64,000 nt of DNA from assembly GCF_003206045.1 (NCBI RefSeq), contig NZ_PZJM01000001.1, positions 124,807-188,806 of the forward strand, written 5' to 3'. Positions 46,922-55,486 of this stretch are shown here, one piece after another. Each line of letters starts with the position of its first letter. Within the stretch, counting starts at the first letter, position 1. Origin of the DNA: Salinicola lusitanus. Lineage in GTDB: Bacteria > Pseudomonadota > Gammaproteobacteria > Pseudomonadales > Halomonadaceae. Below the pieces are notes generated by a model. The model searched no databases, was not told the DNA's origin, and saw nothing but the letters and a program-made list of their open reading frames with translations. A program made the position numbers and the translations under genes.

Positions 46922-47422
46922 TCAAGGCTGCACCCAGTTCGCGATCTGCAACGTCTCGGGAAGCGACTGCAGTACAGCGGTGAGCTGGCGTGCGTCATCC
47001 GACCGGCAGCCGCTATCATGCTCAAGCACCGCCGTTTCACCGTCGCGGCGTATCCAGGTCACCGTGTAGTGGGAGAAATCCGTTGCCCGCGGCCCGCAAC
47101 GCGGCGTCTCGGCCGTCTTCAGCGTGGTACCCATGGTTGGCTGCCAGGCCGAGAGACGCTGTTTCACCAGCGCAAAACGCTCCGGATCGCCGGTTGTCAT
47201 CCGCTCGCCCTCGACGGCGGTATAGCGCTCGCCGATGAAGCGTGTCGCGCCATTCTGCTGAAGATCGACACGATAGACCGGGCAAGTTCCATGGCAGGGA
47301 CCGACCTGGTATCGAATGGCAGTGATGGCCGATTCATGGGGCGCGGCCAGCTCCTGTCGAGCGCATCCGCTGACCGCCAGTACACCAAGTGCCGCGACGA
47401 AACAGCGGATTTTCCATCGCAT
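46922..47422 (-). CDS. DUF6438-type lipoprotein
   Basis: 166 aa. A lipoprotein signal runs to LAVSGC (Cys about residue 20). The mature part opens with ITAIRYQVGPCHGTCPVYRV, the defining DUF6438 pattern of a strand followed by PCxGxCPxY. Two more cysteines (TPRCGP; SGCRSDD) may form disulfides in the periplasm. AAAGGAG precedes the ATG. The function of the domain is not known to me. It is transcribed toward the small secreted-protein gene, 147 bases away. Confidence 0.8.
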   Translation of the reverse strand: MRWKIRCFVAALGVLAVSGCARQELAAPHESAITAIRYQVGPCHGTCPVYRVDLQQNGATRFIGERYTAVEGERMTTGDPERFALVKQRLSAWQPTMGTTLKTAETPRCGPRATDFSHYTVTWIRRDGETAVLEHDSGCRSDDARQLTAVLQSLPETLQIANWVQP

Positions 47423-47826
47423 TCGAGTGCTCTCCTTTTTGTCACACCTGAAATTTTTTTAGTTCATCTAGTTTAAAAACAACACTGAAAAGCTTTCAGT
47501 ATTGTTAGGAAATCCGATGATTCCATGATGGCACGCACGCTCTCGACCTGAATATTAAATTTATAAAATCATCGTTTAAATCCGCGCGGCTTCATGCACT
47601 CTGCGACAATTTACAGCGCTACCTCCGCTCCCTAGAATATCGCCCGACTCTCGCCCGCGGCAGATCACATTGTCTGCATCGCAGAATGCTTCAGAACGTG
47701 ATGTCGGCATCGTCGACACGACACTTTCGTGACAGTCCTTCGATCATGATCCAATCATTTTTTCATCGATGATTGAGGGATCGGTGTGATCGCGATCGAC
47801 TTCATTCAGGAATCAGGGATCATTCA
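47423..47826. other. 404-base A/T-richer intergenic region before mqo
   Basis: No protein gene is convincing here. The A+T content is well above the surroundings. It contains a minus-strand terminator-like hairpin (47478-47506) and a second inverted repeat, CAATCAT (47752-47758) with ATGATTG (47769-47775), about 55 bases before mqo. It must hold the promoters of both divergent genes. A small minus-strand RNA ending at 47478 is possible. Confidence 0.45.
47478..47506 (-). terminator. Terminator-like hairpin on the minus strand in the mqo upstream region
   Basis: AACAACACTGAAA and TTTCAGTATTGTT pair at 12 of 13 positions around AGC. On the minus strand the stem runs into GTTTTTAAAC. There is no protein gene upstream of it on that strand before mqo, so it may end a small RNA, or insulate the DUF6438 gene. 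Confidence 0.5.
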
Positions 47827-49503
47827 ATGAAACTTTATCGCAGCATGGCGGCAGGAGTAGGCCTGTTGACGATCTCGTCGGCACTGATGGCCGCCGACGA
47901 GACACCCGTCGATGTCGTTCTGATCGGTGGCGGCACGATGAGCGCAACGCTCGGCACCTATCTCCAGGAGCTGGAGCCGAACTGGAATGTCACCCTGTTC
48001 GAGCGCCTCGGTGAAGTCGCGGAAGAGAGCTCCAACGCGTGGAACAACTCCGGTTCCGGCCACTCGGCCTTCTGCGAGATGAATTACACGCCGCAGCTCG
48101 AGGACGGCAGCGTCGCCATCGACCGCGCCATCAAGGTCACCGAGGACTTCGAGGTCTCGCGCCAGTTCTGGGCCCATCAGGTCGACAAGGGCGTACTGCA
48201 CGACCCGGCGTCCTTCATCACCAGCATGCCGCACATGAGCCTGGTGTGGGGCGACGACCACGTCAACTTCCTGCGCGCACGCTATGCCGCGATGCACCAG
48301 CATCCGTTCTACGAGCAGATGGAGTACACCGAAGATCGTGACACCATCCGCCAGTGGCTGCCGCTGGTCATGGACGGCGCCGATGGGGATCAGCCCATTG
48401 CCGCGACCCGCATGCCGATCGGTACCGAGGTCAACTACGGCGAGATTACCCGCCAGCTGATCCACTCGCTCGGTGACAACGACCATTTCACGCTCTCGCT
48501 CAACAGCGAAGTGCGCGGCCTGGATCGCAATGACGACGGTACCTGGAAAGTCACCGTCGCCGATCTCGCCAATGGTGAAAAGGAACACAGCGTCAACGCC
48601 CGCTACGTGTTCATCGGTGCCGGCGGCGCCGCACTACCGCTACTGCAGGCCTCCGGCATCCCCGAAGCCGAGCAGTACGCCGGCTTCCCGGTCGGCGGCC
48701 AGTTCCTCTACACCACCAACCCGGACGTGGTCGCCCAGCATCGGGTGAAAGCCTACGGCCTCGCCGCGGAAGGTTCTCCGCCGATGTCCGTGCCGCACAT
48801 GGATGCTCGAATGCTCGACGGCCAGCCGGCCATCTTCTTCGGGCCGTTCGCGACCTTCTCCAGCAAGTTCCTGAAAAATGGCTCCTGGACCGACCTGTTC
48901 GGCTCGATGACCTTCAGCAACACCTGGCCGATGATGGAAGTCGGCATGGACAACTTCAATCTGGTCCAGTATCTCGTCGGCCAGGTGATGCAGTCCGACG
49001 ACGATCGGATGGAGGCGCTGAAGCAGTTCTACCCGCAGGCGAATCCCGATGACTGGAAGCTGTGGACCGCCGGTCAGCGCGTACAGATCATCAAGAACGA
49101 CCCCGAAAAGGGTGGCGTGCTACAGTTCGGCACCGAAGTGGTCGCATCGGAAGATGGCACCATGTCGGCGCTGCTGGGCGCTTCGCCGGGCGCCTCTACC
49201 GCGCCGCCGATCATGCTGCGCCTGCTGAATCGGGTCTTCCCGCAGCAGGTCGAAAGCGCGGCGTGGCAGGAAAAACTGCACGAGATCATTCCCTCCTACG
49301 GCCAGAAACTGGCGGACAACCCGGCGCTGCTGCGCGACCTGCGCCGCCGCACCGCCAATTCACTGGAGCTGGTCGGCGGCGGACCGGAGCCGACCACTTT
49401 CGAGCAGGCGGTGAAGGCAGAGCGAAAGGAGGGCGATGCGCCCTCCGAGGCAGCGATCGAACCGAGCGGCCCGGTCGCCGGCGAGTCCCGGACCGATACC
49501 TGA
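47827..49503 (+). CDS. mqo: Malate:quinone oxidoreductase, signal-bearing copy
   Basis: 558-aa FAD-dependent Mqo. The FAD site is [15 protein letters not shown] (about residues 30-44), then [32 protein letters not shown] and [11 protein letters not shown]. Residues 1-22 form a signal-like segment ending ALMAAD, as in the signal-bearing Pseudomonas Mqo proteins, so it may face the periplasm or be membrane-anchored. The C-terminal 45 residues are an acidic/Pro-rich tail. It passes electrons from malate to quinone. A terminator follows; the second mqo is 242 bases downstream. Confidence 0.92.
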   Translation: MKLYRSMAAGVGLLTISSALMAADETPVDVVLIGGGTMSATLGTYLQELEPNWNVTLFERLGEVAEESSNAWNNSGSGHSAFCEMNYTPQLEDGSVAIDRAIKVTEDFEVSRQFWAHQVDKGVLHDPASFITSMPHMSLVWGDDHVNFLRARYAAMHQHPFYEQMEYTEDRDTIRQWLPLVMDGADGDQPIAATRMPIGTEVNYGEITRQLIHSLGDNDHFTLSLNSEVRGLDRNDDGTWKVTVADLANGEKEHSVNARYVFIGAGGAALPLLQASGIPEAEQYAGFPVGGQFLYTTNPDVVAQHRVKAYGLAAEGSPPMSVPHMDARMLDGQPAIFFGPFATFSSKFLKNGSWTDLFGSMTFSNTWPMMEVGMDNFNLVQYLVGQVMQSDDDRMEALKQFYPQANPDDWKLWTAGQRVQIIKNDPEKGGVLQFGTEVVASEDGTMSALLGASPGASTAPPIMLRLLNRVFPQQVESAAWQEKLHEIIPSYGQKLADNPALLRDLRRRTANSLELVGGGPEPTTFEQAVKAERKEGDAPSEAAIEPSGPVAGESRTDT

Positions 49504-49525
49504 CACCCGACCCGCGACGCCATGA

Positions 49526-49560
49526 CCCCGTACTGCCCTCCGGCGGTGCGGGGTTTCTTC
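49526..49560 (+). terminator. Rho-independent terminator after the first mqo
   Basis: CCCCGTACTGCC (49526-49537) pairs with GGCGGTGCGGGG (49542-49553) with two G-T wobbles and a 4-base loop, followed by TTTCTTCCTT. Confidence 0.85.
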
Positions 49561-49745
49561 CTTCAAATCTGTAGGAAGTTCATCTTTTTCTCTCAACTTA
49601 CTGATTGGAAAGAATAAAAATACCAAACGGCGACCTCCCATCCGCGCCGCCTCTGTCATAGTCATGGCACTAACGCCGCGACCTCATTAAACTGTCGTCC
49701 TAGTCGCGTTCGCGCCTGTCCGTATCCATCAGACAGAGAACCTTC

Positions 49746-51350
49746 ATGAAATTGCGTCACGGCATGACATTCGTCTCCAGCCTGCAGACCCAGACTGGCG
49801 CCGAATCCGGCGAGACCCAAAACGTCGACGTCGTTCTCATCGGCGGCGGCACGATGAGCGCCACCCTGGGAACCCTGCTCCAGTCACTACAGCCCGACTG
49901 GACCATCCACCTCTACGAGCGCCTGGACAAGGCGGCCGAAGAGAGCTCCAACGTCTGGAACAATGCCGGCACCGGCCACTCGGCCTTCGCCGAGATGAAC
50001 TATACCTCGCCGCAGCCGGACGGTAGCGTCGACATCCAGCGTGCCATCGGCATTACCGAGCAGTTCGAGGTGTCGCGCCAGTTCTGGGCCAGTCAGGTCC
50101 GTGAAGGCGTGCTGGCCAACCCGCGCTCCTTCATCAACACCGTGCCGCACCTGAGCTTCGTCTGGAGTGGCGAGCGCGTGTCGTTCCTGAAGACACGCTT
50201 CGAGGCGATGCGGGAAAGCCCGCTCTACGCCGGCATGGAGTACTCCGACGATCCCAAGAAGATCTCGGAATGGATCCCGCTGGTCATGACGGGGCGCGAT
50301 ACCGACGAACCCGTGGCCGCGACCCGCATGCCGATCGGCACCGAGGTCAACTTCGGCGAGATCACCCGCCAGATGATGAACTCGCTGGCCCGCCGCGACA
50401 ATTTCCATCTCTCCGTCAATACGCAGGTGCGCGACCTCAAGCGCAATGCGGACGGCAGCTGGAAAGTCACCGTGGCCAACACCAGCGACGGCGAGAACGA
50501 GCGCAGCGTCAACGCCCGCTTCGTTTTCATCGGCGCGGGCGGTGCGGCCCTGCCACTGCTGCAGAAGTCCGGCATTCCCGAAGCCCGGATGTACGGCGGC
50601 TTCCCGGTCGGCGGCCAGTTCCTCTACACCACCAACCCGGAAGTGGTCGCCAAGCACGACGCCAAGGTCTACGGGCTGGCGCCGGCCGGCTCGCCGCCGA
50701 TGTCGGTACCCCATATCGACAAGCGCATCCTCGACGGTACGCCGGCGATCATGTTCGGCCCCTTCGCGACGTTCTCGAGCAAGTTCCTCAAGAACGGCTC
50801 CTGGACCGATCTGGTGCGCTCGATCACGCCCAACAACCTGTGGCCAATGACCAAGGTCGGCATCAACAACCTGGATCTGGTGCGATATCTGATCAGCCAG
50901 CTTCGCATGTCGGAAAGCGGCCAGTTCAAGGAGCTTCAGAACTACTATCCCGAGGCCAACCGCGACGACTGGAAACTGTGGACCGCCGGCCAGCGAGTGC
51001 AGACGATCAAGGATATCGAGGGCAAGGGTGGCACCCTGCAGTTCGGCACCGAACTGGTAACCGGTGCGGAAGGCTCCATCGCCGCACTGCTGGGCGCATC
51101 GCCGGGCGCCTCGACGGCACCGTCGATCATGCTAAAACTGCTCGAGAAGGTCTTCCCCGACCAGGTGTCCAGCGAAGCGTGGCAGGCCAAGCTGAAGTCG
51201 ATGATCCCCTCCTATGGCAAGGCACTGACCGACAACCCGCAACTGCTCTACGACGTTCGCGCCATGTCACGCGAGCTGCTGGAGCTGAGCGAGCCGGATT
51301 TGACCACCACGCCGGTGCCAAGCTCGGAACCGGAAACCAGCGGCAGCTGA
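49746..51350 (+). CDS. mqo: Malate:quinone oxidoreductase, second copy
   Basis: 534-aa paralogue of the preceding gene, with the same blocks ([58 protein letters not shown]). Its first 25 residues are polar with no signal-type hydrophobic run, so it should be a cytoplasmic, peripheral-membrane enzyme. An alternative ATG lies at 49764. The copies differ mainly at the two ends. They are separated by a terminator and about 190 bases that must hold a separate promoter, so they can be regulated differently. Confidence 0.92.
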   Translation: MKLRHGMTFVSSLQTQTGAESGETQNVDVVLIGGGTMSATLGTLLQSLQPDWTIHLYERLDKAAEESSNVWNNAGTGHSAFAEMNYTSPQPDGSVDIQRAIGITEQFEVSRQFWASQVREGVLANPRSFINTVPHLSFVWSGERVSFLKTRFEAMRESPLYAGMEYSDDPKKISEWIPLVMTGRDTDEPVAATRMPIGTEVNFGEITRQMMNSLARRDNFHLSVNTQVRDLKRNADGSWKVTVANTSDGENERSVNARFVFIGAGGAALPLLQKSGIPEARMYGGFPVGGQFLYTTNPEVVAKHDAKVYGLAPAGSPPMSVPHIDKRILDGTPAIMFGPFATFSSKFLKNGSWTDLVRSITPNNLWPMTKVGINNLDLVRYLISQLRMSESGQFKELQNYYPEANRDDWKLWTAGQRVQTIKDIEGKGGTLQFGTELVTGAEGSIAALLGASPGASTAPSIMLKLLEKVFPDQVSSEAWQAKLKSMIPSYGKALTDNPQLLYDVRAMSRELLELSEPDLTTTPVPSSEPETSGS

Positions 51351-51380
51351 GCCGAATCGCCACCCTCCGTGAAAAACGCC

Positions 51381-51407
51381 GCCCGCCCTGGATAAACCAG
51401 GGCGGGC
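51381..51407. terminator. Bidirectional terminator between mqo and the Atu4866-domain gene
   Basis: GCCCGCCCTGG pairs perfectly with CCAGGGCGGGC around ATAAA. On the minus strand the stem runs into GGCGTTTTTC, so it is strong for the Atu4866/CMD/SDR genes. On the plus strand the tail is weak. Confidence 0.85.
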
Positions 51408-51441
51408 GATCCGTTCGACCCATGTCTGGCTTTTCGCCGCT

Positions 51442-51816
51442 CTATCTCGCTGTTGGCGGCGCCTCCTGCCGGTAGAGCACCATCCCGCCGTGGTGCAGGA
51501 CGCCATCGATGAAATCGCCATCGGCGGTAAAGCCGGTGTCGTCCCAGTACTCGATGTGGTCGCCGGTGATTTCATATCGGCCCTGGTAGGCACTCTCCCG
51601 CGTCCCCCTGGCCTCGTCGTAGCGGCCATTCGGTAGCAGCTCGTGGCGGACGTGACCGTCTGCCGTCGCCCATAAGCCAACGTAGGTTCGATCCGTCATG
51701 TCGGTGACCCCCTCGTGATTCTCTGCGGATGCTTGGGCCCCAAAGCCGAGCGCGGCAGCGAAGATGCCGATGCACGTTTTTCGGTAGCCACGGAAATGCC
51801 GGACGCGGCCGGTCAT
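51442..51816 (-). CDS. Exported Atu4866-domain protein
   Basis: 124 aa. A signal peptide spans about residues 12-31 (CIGIFAAALGFGAQASA). The mature part reads YVGLWATADGHVRHELLPNG, then RYDEARG, YQGRYEITGDHIEYWDDTGFTADG and GMVLYRQEA, the Atu4866 domain nearly end to end. The domain is a small beta structure of unknown role, often found beside SDR and carboxymuconolactone-decarboxylase-like genes, as here. Its start overlaps the CMD gene stop by four bases. Confidence 0.85.
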   Translation of the reverse strand: MTGRVRHFRGYRKTCIGIFAAALGFGAQASAENHEGVTDMTDRTYVGLWATADGHVRHELLPNGRYDEARGTRESAYQGRYEITGDHIEYWDDTGFTADGDFIDGVLHHGGMVLYRQEAPPTAR

Positions 51817-52295
51817 GGCCCCGCCTCGACAAGCTGGCGCCGCTCCTCGAACAGCTCGGACAGAGCGACGGATGCCGCGATGGCCGGCGGAAACCCGGCA
51901 TGGACGGTCGTCAGGTAGATGACCTCCTTCAACTCTGCCTCGCTGACACCGGCATTCAAGGCGTAACCGGCGTGAATCTTCATGTAGGCAGGCTGGCCGA
52001 GAGCGGCGAAGACACCGACAGTGATCAGCTGACGCGTGCGATCATCCAGCACTTCGCGGCCCCACACCTCACCCAGCGCATAGCCCTGGGTGGCATCGGC
52101 GAGGAAGGGAAACTCCTCGCGCATGGCCTCCAGCGCGGGCTGGGGCTGCCCCTGGTTGAGGCGCTCGATCACTTCTCTTCCCGTCTCCAGGCGCTCCCGC
52201 TCGCCGGCGGCATGGGCCGGTTCGAGAGCGAACAGCGCCGCCGAGAGCCACAGCGCCCCGTAGCAACATGATATTCCCAGTGTCGTCGACGTCAT
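51813..52295 (-). CDS. Exported carboxymuconolactone-decarboxylase-like (AhpD-fold) protein
   Basis: 160 aa. The ATG at 52295 follows AGGAAG. Residues 1-29 are a signal peptide with cleavage near AHAAG. The mature domain has EVWGREVLDDRTRQLITVGV and KIHAGYALNAGVSEAELKEVI, the CMD helical pattern. There is no CxxC redox pair, so it belongs to the decarboxylase-like rather than peroxidase branch. Export is unusual for CMD proteins. It sits between an SDR gene and an Atu4866 gene on one transcript. Confidence 0.85.
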   Translation of the reverse strand: MTSTTLGISCCYGALWLSAALFALEPAHAAGERERLETGREVIERLNQGQPQPALEAMREEFPFLADATQGYALGEVWGREVLDDRTRQLITVGVFAALGQPAYMKIHAGYALNAGVSEAELKEVIYLTTVHAGFPPAIAASVALSELFEERRQLVEAGP

Positions 52296-52336
52296 CTCGC
52301 TTCCTGCCTTTCGGGTGTCCGATCCAGCGGCCAAGG

Positions 52337-53074
52337 TCAGTAGGGACTGGCCGTGGGGCGCACGATGATTTCGCTGACATCGACGGTGGCCGGCTGTTCG
52401 ATGGCGAAGGCGATCGATCGGGCAATGGCCTCGGCCGGTATGGCGCCCTGGCGGAAGGTTCTCATCGTCTCCTGGGCAGTCGGATCGGTGATCGAGTCGG
52501 CAAGATCGGATTCGGTGACACCGGGGCTGATCACGGTCACGCGGATGTCGCCCCCCACCTCCTGGCGAAGCCCTTCGGAGATCGCCCCCACGGCAAACTT
52601 GGTCGCGCTGTAGACGGCCGCGGTGGGCGAGACCGCATGTCCGCCGATGGAAGAGAGATTGATGACCTGCCCCGCCTTCTGGTCCTGCATGACCGGTAGC
52701 ACCGCCGCGATACCGTGGAGGACACCGCGAATGTTGACGTCGATCATCCGGTTCCACTCGTCCAGCTTGAGCATCTCGAGCTTCGAAAGCGGCATGACGC
52801 CGGCATTGTTGATGATGACGTCGACGCGGCCATAGGTTTCCTGCGCTGCGGTGACGAAGCCGCGCATGGAATCGATGGAGGTGACATCGAGCTGGCGCCA
52901 GTTGGCCTCGCCACCGCGCTCGCGTATCTCGCCGGCCAGACGTTCGAGCCGGTCGACGCGACGCGCACCCAGCATCAGTCGGGCCCCTCGCGCCCCCAGA
53001 TGGCGTGCGGTGGCTTCGCCGATGCCGCTACTCGCACCAGTGATCAGCACGACCTTGTCTGTCAGTTCCGTCAT
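52337..53074 (-). CDS. Short-chain dehydrogenase/reductase (YdfG-like)
   Basis: 245-aa classical SDR. TGASSGIG is at residues 12-19, NNAG near 89, SSIGG with the active-site Ser near 141, and YSATK near 154. The C-terminus reads VSEIIVRPTASPY, typical of the serine/3-hydroxy-acid dehydrogenase-like group. It is the first gene of the SDR-CMD-Atu4866 unit, cytoplasmic while the two others are exported. The 156-base gap upstream is A/T-rich and contains the promoter. Confidence 0.88.
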   Translation of the reverse strand: MTELTDKVVLITGASSGIGEATARHLGARGARLMLGARRVDRLERLAGEIRERGGEANWRQLDVTSIDSMRGFVTAAQETYGRVDVIINNAGVMPLSKLEMLKLDEWNRMIDVNIRGVLHGIAAVLPVMQDQKAGQVINLSSIGGHAVSPTAAVYSATKFAVGAISEGLRQEVGGDIRVTVISPGVTESDLADSITDPTAQETMRTFRQGAIPAEAIARSIAFAIEQPATVDVSEIIVRPTASPY

Positions 53075-53230
53075 GGTAACTACTCCGTCTCATGAAGGGT
53101 CGTGCAACGGCACGACCGACGAGGAGCAGTCTATTGAGTAATGACAAAACGATAATCGGGGAACATGTTCATGCGTTATGAAGTTGAATAGACATAATCG
53201 GACAAAAGCGGCGACGAGCCCGGGAATCGC

Positions 53231-53758
53231 TCACCCCTCGGGACCTCGCCGCTTCGACAGCCGCCGAAGAAGCGCCGTGCGATCGACGAGGTGCGGGTCG
53301 AGCCACCATGTCAGGTCGTCATTTCTCAGCATCAAAGGTGCGGCGCTCGTCCCGAACCCGGTATCGACATCGGCGTTTTCCCGCAGGATCGTGGCGGTCG
53401 GCCGAGAGGGAGCTTGGCGCCAGAAGCCGCCGACCCAGCAGGGTGAAGGGCATGCCGAGGCCGGCTGTCCCCCCACCCCACCATCGGAGTCGAAACCGAA
53501 GCCGCCGTCATCGTTGACGGGAAAGGCGCACCGCCTCAAGGCCAGGGAGATGCCCCGCAAGGGCATCAGGCAGGCGCGATGCAGATCCATGCTGACGATA
53601 CCTTCGTCGTCGCCTCCTGAATCCGGCTCCCGGTCGCCCAGCTCCACATGGACGAAACAGAGCCGAGAACTGTGCGCCGGATCGGGGCACAGCAGGGCCA
53701 GCAAGCGGTTACCCGGCATGACCTCGATGGGAAGATCGAGGGCTTCCGAGGGTGCCAT
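53231..53758 (-). CDS. Hypothetical protein downstream of the MipA/OmpV gene
   Basis: 175 aa from the ATG at 53758; the open frame extends to 53824, overlapping the MipA gene. Codon choice is G/C-ending as in true genes here. The first half has alternating hydrophobic strands (RLLALLCPD, RLCFVHVELGD, ISLALRRCAF) and the centre is Gly/Asp-rich; no signal or membrane helix. GGAGGGG is 17 bases before the ATG, further than usual, so a non-standard start is possible. I do not recognise it. The strand opposite is also open, so it could be a shadow. Confidence 0.4.
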   Translation of the reverse strand: MAPSEALDLPIEVMPGNRLLALLCPDPAHSSRLCFVHVELGDREPDSGGDDEGIVSMDLHRACLMPLRGISLALRRCAFPVNDDGGFGFDSDGGVGGQPASACPSPCWVGGFWRQAPSRPTATILRENADVDTGFGTSAAPLMLRNDDLTWWLDPHLVDRTALLRRLSKRRGPEG

Positions 53759-53783
53759 CGACAGCAGATACCGCCCCTCCCCC

Positions 53784-54599
53784 TCAAAACGAGTAGCTGA
53801 TCCCGCTCTGGAAGGAAACGGCATGGTCGTCCTCGATCAGTGGGCTGTCGGCAATGTCATCGGGATAGTGCTGGTATTCCAGGCCGGCGTAGACAGCCCA
53901 GTCCCGATTCAACGAGTAGGCGAGATCGAGGCCGACACCAGGAATGAGCGCGGCATCGGGATAATAGGCGTAGCCGCCATCAAGGCTCTCATTCGTATCG
54001 ACCCCGAAGTAGTAATCGGTGACCCTGCCGGAGAGATAGGTAACCCCCAGGCTGGGGGTGATTCGCAAGTCGCCTGTCTGCCAAGGATAGGCGTAGTACC
54101 CATGGTAGCGCTCGCCCTCGGCGTTGCCCGATATGTCCGTCTGCGCTCGTGCCCCCAGCACACCGAATGGCGTCTTCCAGGCGCCAGCGAGACCGGCGTA
54201 ATAGCTGCGATCACGATCATCCAGCCGGTCTCGGTCGACACCGGCTGCCGCCAGTTCCCGTCGTCCGAGATCGTCCGGGTCCATCTCCTGTCCGCCTAGC
54301 GACAGTAAAGCGTCCAGGGTGAAGGCACCGCTACGATAGAGGTGGACACCACCTTCCGTTGCGTGGAAAAACAGCCGCCGGCCATCGAAATAGATCAGCG
54401 GCAGGACGCTGGTGTTCGCGTCGGCACCCGCATAGGCGTCATCGGAGATCGCTCCCATCACTCCCAAGCGCCATTGACCGGCGCCATCATCACCGACCGG
54501 TTCGTCCTGCGCCGCTGCCCCAGGAGCCCAAAGTGCGGCGAAAGCGCCGGTCGCAGACAATAGTACAGAGGAAAGTCTCGAGTTCGATGGAACGTACAC
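53784..54599 (-). CDS. MipA/OmpV-family outer-membrane protein
   Basis: 271 aa from a GTG at 54599; GGGGAG lies seven bases before it, and the first ATG upstream would add a non-family extension. A signal peptide runs to PGAAAQ. The mature part shows alternating beta strands with aromatic girdles: WRLGVMGAISDDAYAG, LPLIYFDGRRLFFHATEGGV, and the closing HAVSFQSGISYSF with terminal Phe, as outer-membrane barrels have. OmpV/MipA proteins are associated with envelope stress and peptidoglycan scaffold. Divergent from a two-component system that probably controls it. Confidence 0.88.
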   Translation of the reverse strand: MYVPSNSRLSSVLLSATGAFAALWAPGAAAQDEPVGDDGAGQWRLGVMGAISDDAYAGADANTSVLPLIYFDGRRLFFHATEGGVHLYRSGAFTLDALLSLGGQEMDPDDLGRRELAAAGVDRDRLDDRDRSYYAGLAGAWKTPFGVLGARAQTDISGNAEGERYHGYYAYPWQTGDLRITPSLGVTYLSGRVTDYYFGVDTNESLDGGYAYYPDAALIPGVGLDLAYSLNRDWAVYAGLEYQHYPDDIADSPLIEDDHAVSFQSGISYSF

Positions 54600-54778
54600 T
54601 GTTTTCTCCCCAACAAAGATAGCTGGACACAAGGCCGCGAAATCATGTTGGAATGAATAGTGGCATGACGATCTTTCCAGGTTATCTCTGCAGTGTTTCC
54701 GAACAGACATATCAATCACGAATCGATACATTCGACGCTATCCCGGCGACGGGTAAAAGCGAACCAGAGGAACAGACA

Positions 54779-55486
54779 ATGACGAGACTCCTGGTCGTCG
54801 ATGACGACATCGACCTTCTCGAGCTCATGACCACTTTCTTCGGTCGCTATGATATCGAGATAGAAACCGCCTCATCCGGCCAGGAACTGGATCGAAAACT
54901 GGCAGAGTCCACGTTCGACATCATTATTCTCGATATCATGCTTCCTGGCGAAGATGGCATCAGTATTTGTCGAAGAATGAGAGAGAAGTCTTCGATACCT
55001 ATTATCATGTTGACGGCAGTATCGGAGACAACAGAGAGAGTCATCGGGTTGGAACTGGGGGCCGATGACTACGTTACCAAACCGTTCGAGCCACGAGAAC
55101 TTCTGGCGAGGGTTCGAGCGGTTCTCCGGCGGGTAACGGAAAGAACTGACAGCCAAGCATGCTCCTCTTCCTCGCTGCAGTTCAGACACTGGAGGCTCAA
55201 TGTCGCACGCCGTGAGTTGCGCCGCCCGGATCAAACATTGATTCCCCTATCCGGAGGAGAGTTCGCACTGTTGATGACCTTTCTCAGTCGTCCGGGGCAA
55301 CTGCTGTCGCGCGATCAACTACTGGACTACACCAAAGGCTCGGCTCATGAGGTGTTCGACAGAAGCATCGATGTTCTCGTCAGCCGGTTGCGCCGCAAGC
55401 TGGAGACCGATCCCCGAAGGCCCGAGATCATCAAGACGGTTCGTAACATGGGCTATCTGTTCTCGCCAGCGGTCCATCGATCATGA
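54779..55486 (+). CDS. OmpR-family response regulator
   Basis: 235 aa. The receiver domain has D8, D9 and D52 (phosphorylation site in IIILDIMLPGEDG), T79 and K101. The winged-helix output domain (about 130-230) contains LSGGEFALLMTFLSRPGQLLSR and RSIDVLVSRLRRKLE. AGAGGA precedes the ATG at 54779. It overlaps the kinase gene by four bases. The coding sequence is visibly richer in A/T than its neighbours, a possible sign of transfer. The long 180-base leader faces the MipA gene. Confidence 0.92.
   Translation: MTRLLVVDDDIDLLELMTTFFGRYDIEIETASSGQELDRKLAESTFDIIILDIMLPGEDGISICRRMREKSSIPIIMLTAVSETTERVIGLELGADDYVTKPFEPRELLARVRAVLRRVTERTDSQACSSSSLQFRHWRLNVARRELRRPDQTLIPLSGGEFALLMTFLSRPGQLLSRDQLLDYTKGSAHEVFDRSIDVLVSRLRRKLETDPRRPEIIKTVRNMGYLFSPAVHRS

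Noticed and set aside
53178-54299. A 373-codon plus-strand open frame across the MipA gene
   Set aside because: It lies opposite MipA, which has a signal peptide, barrel strands and a good ribosome site; the plus frame has Ser/Arg/Pro-rich sequence without motifs.
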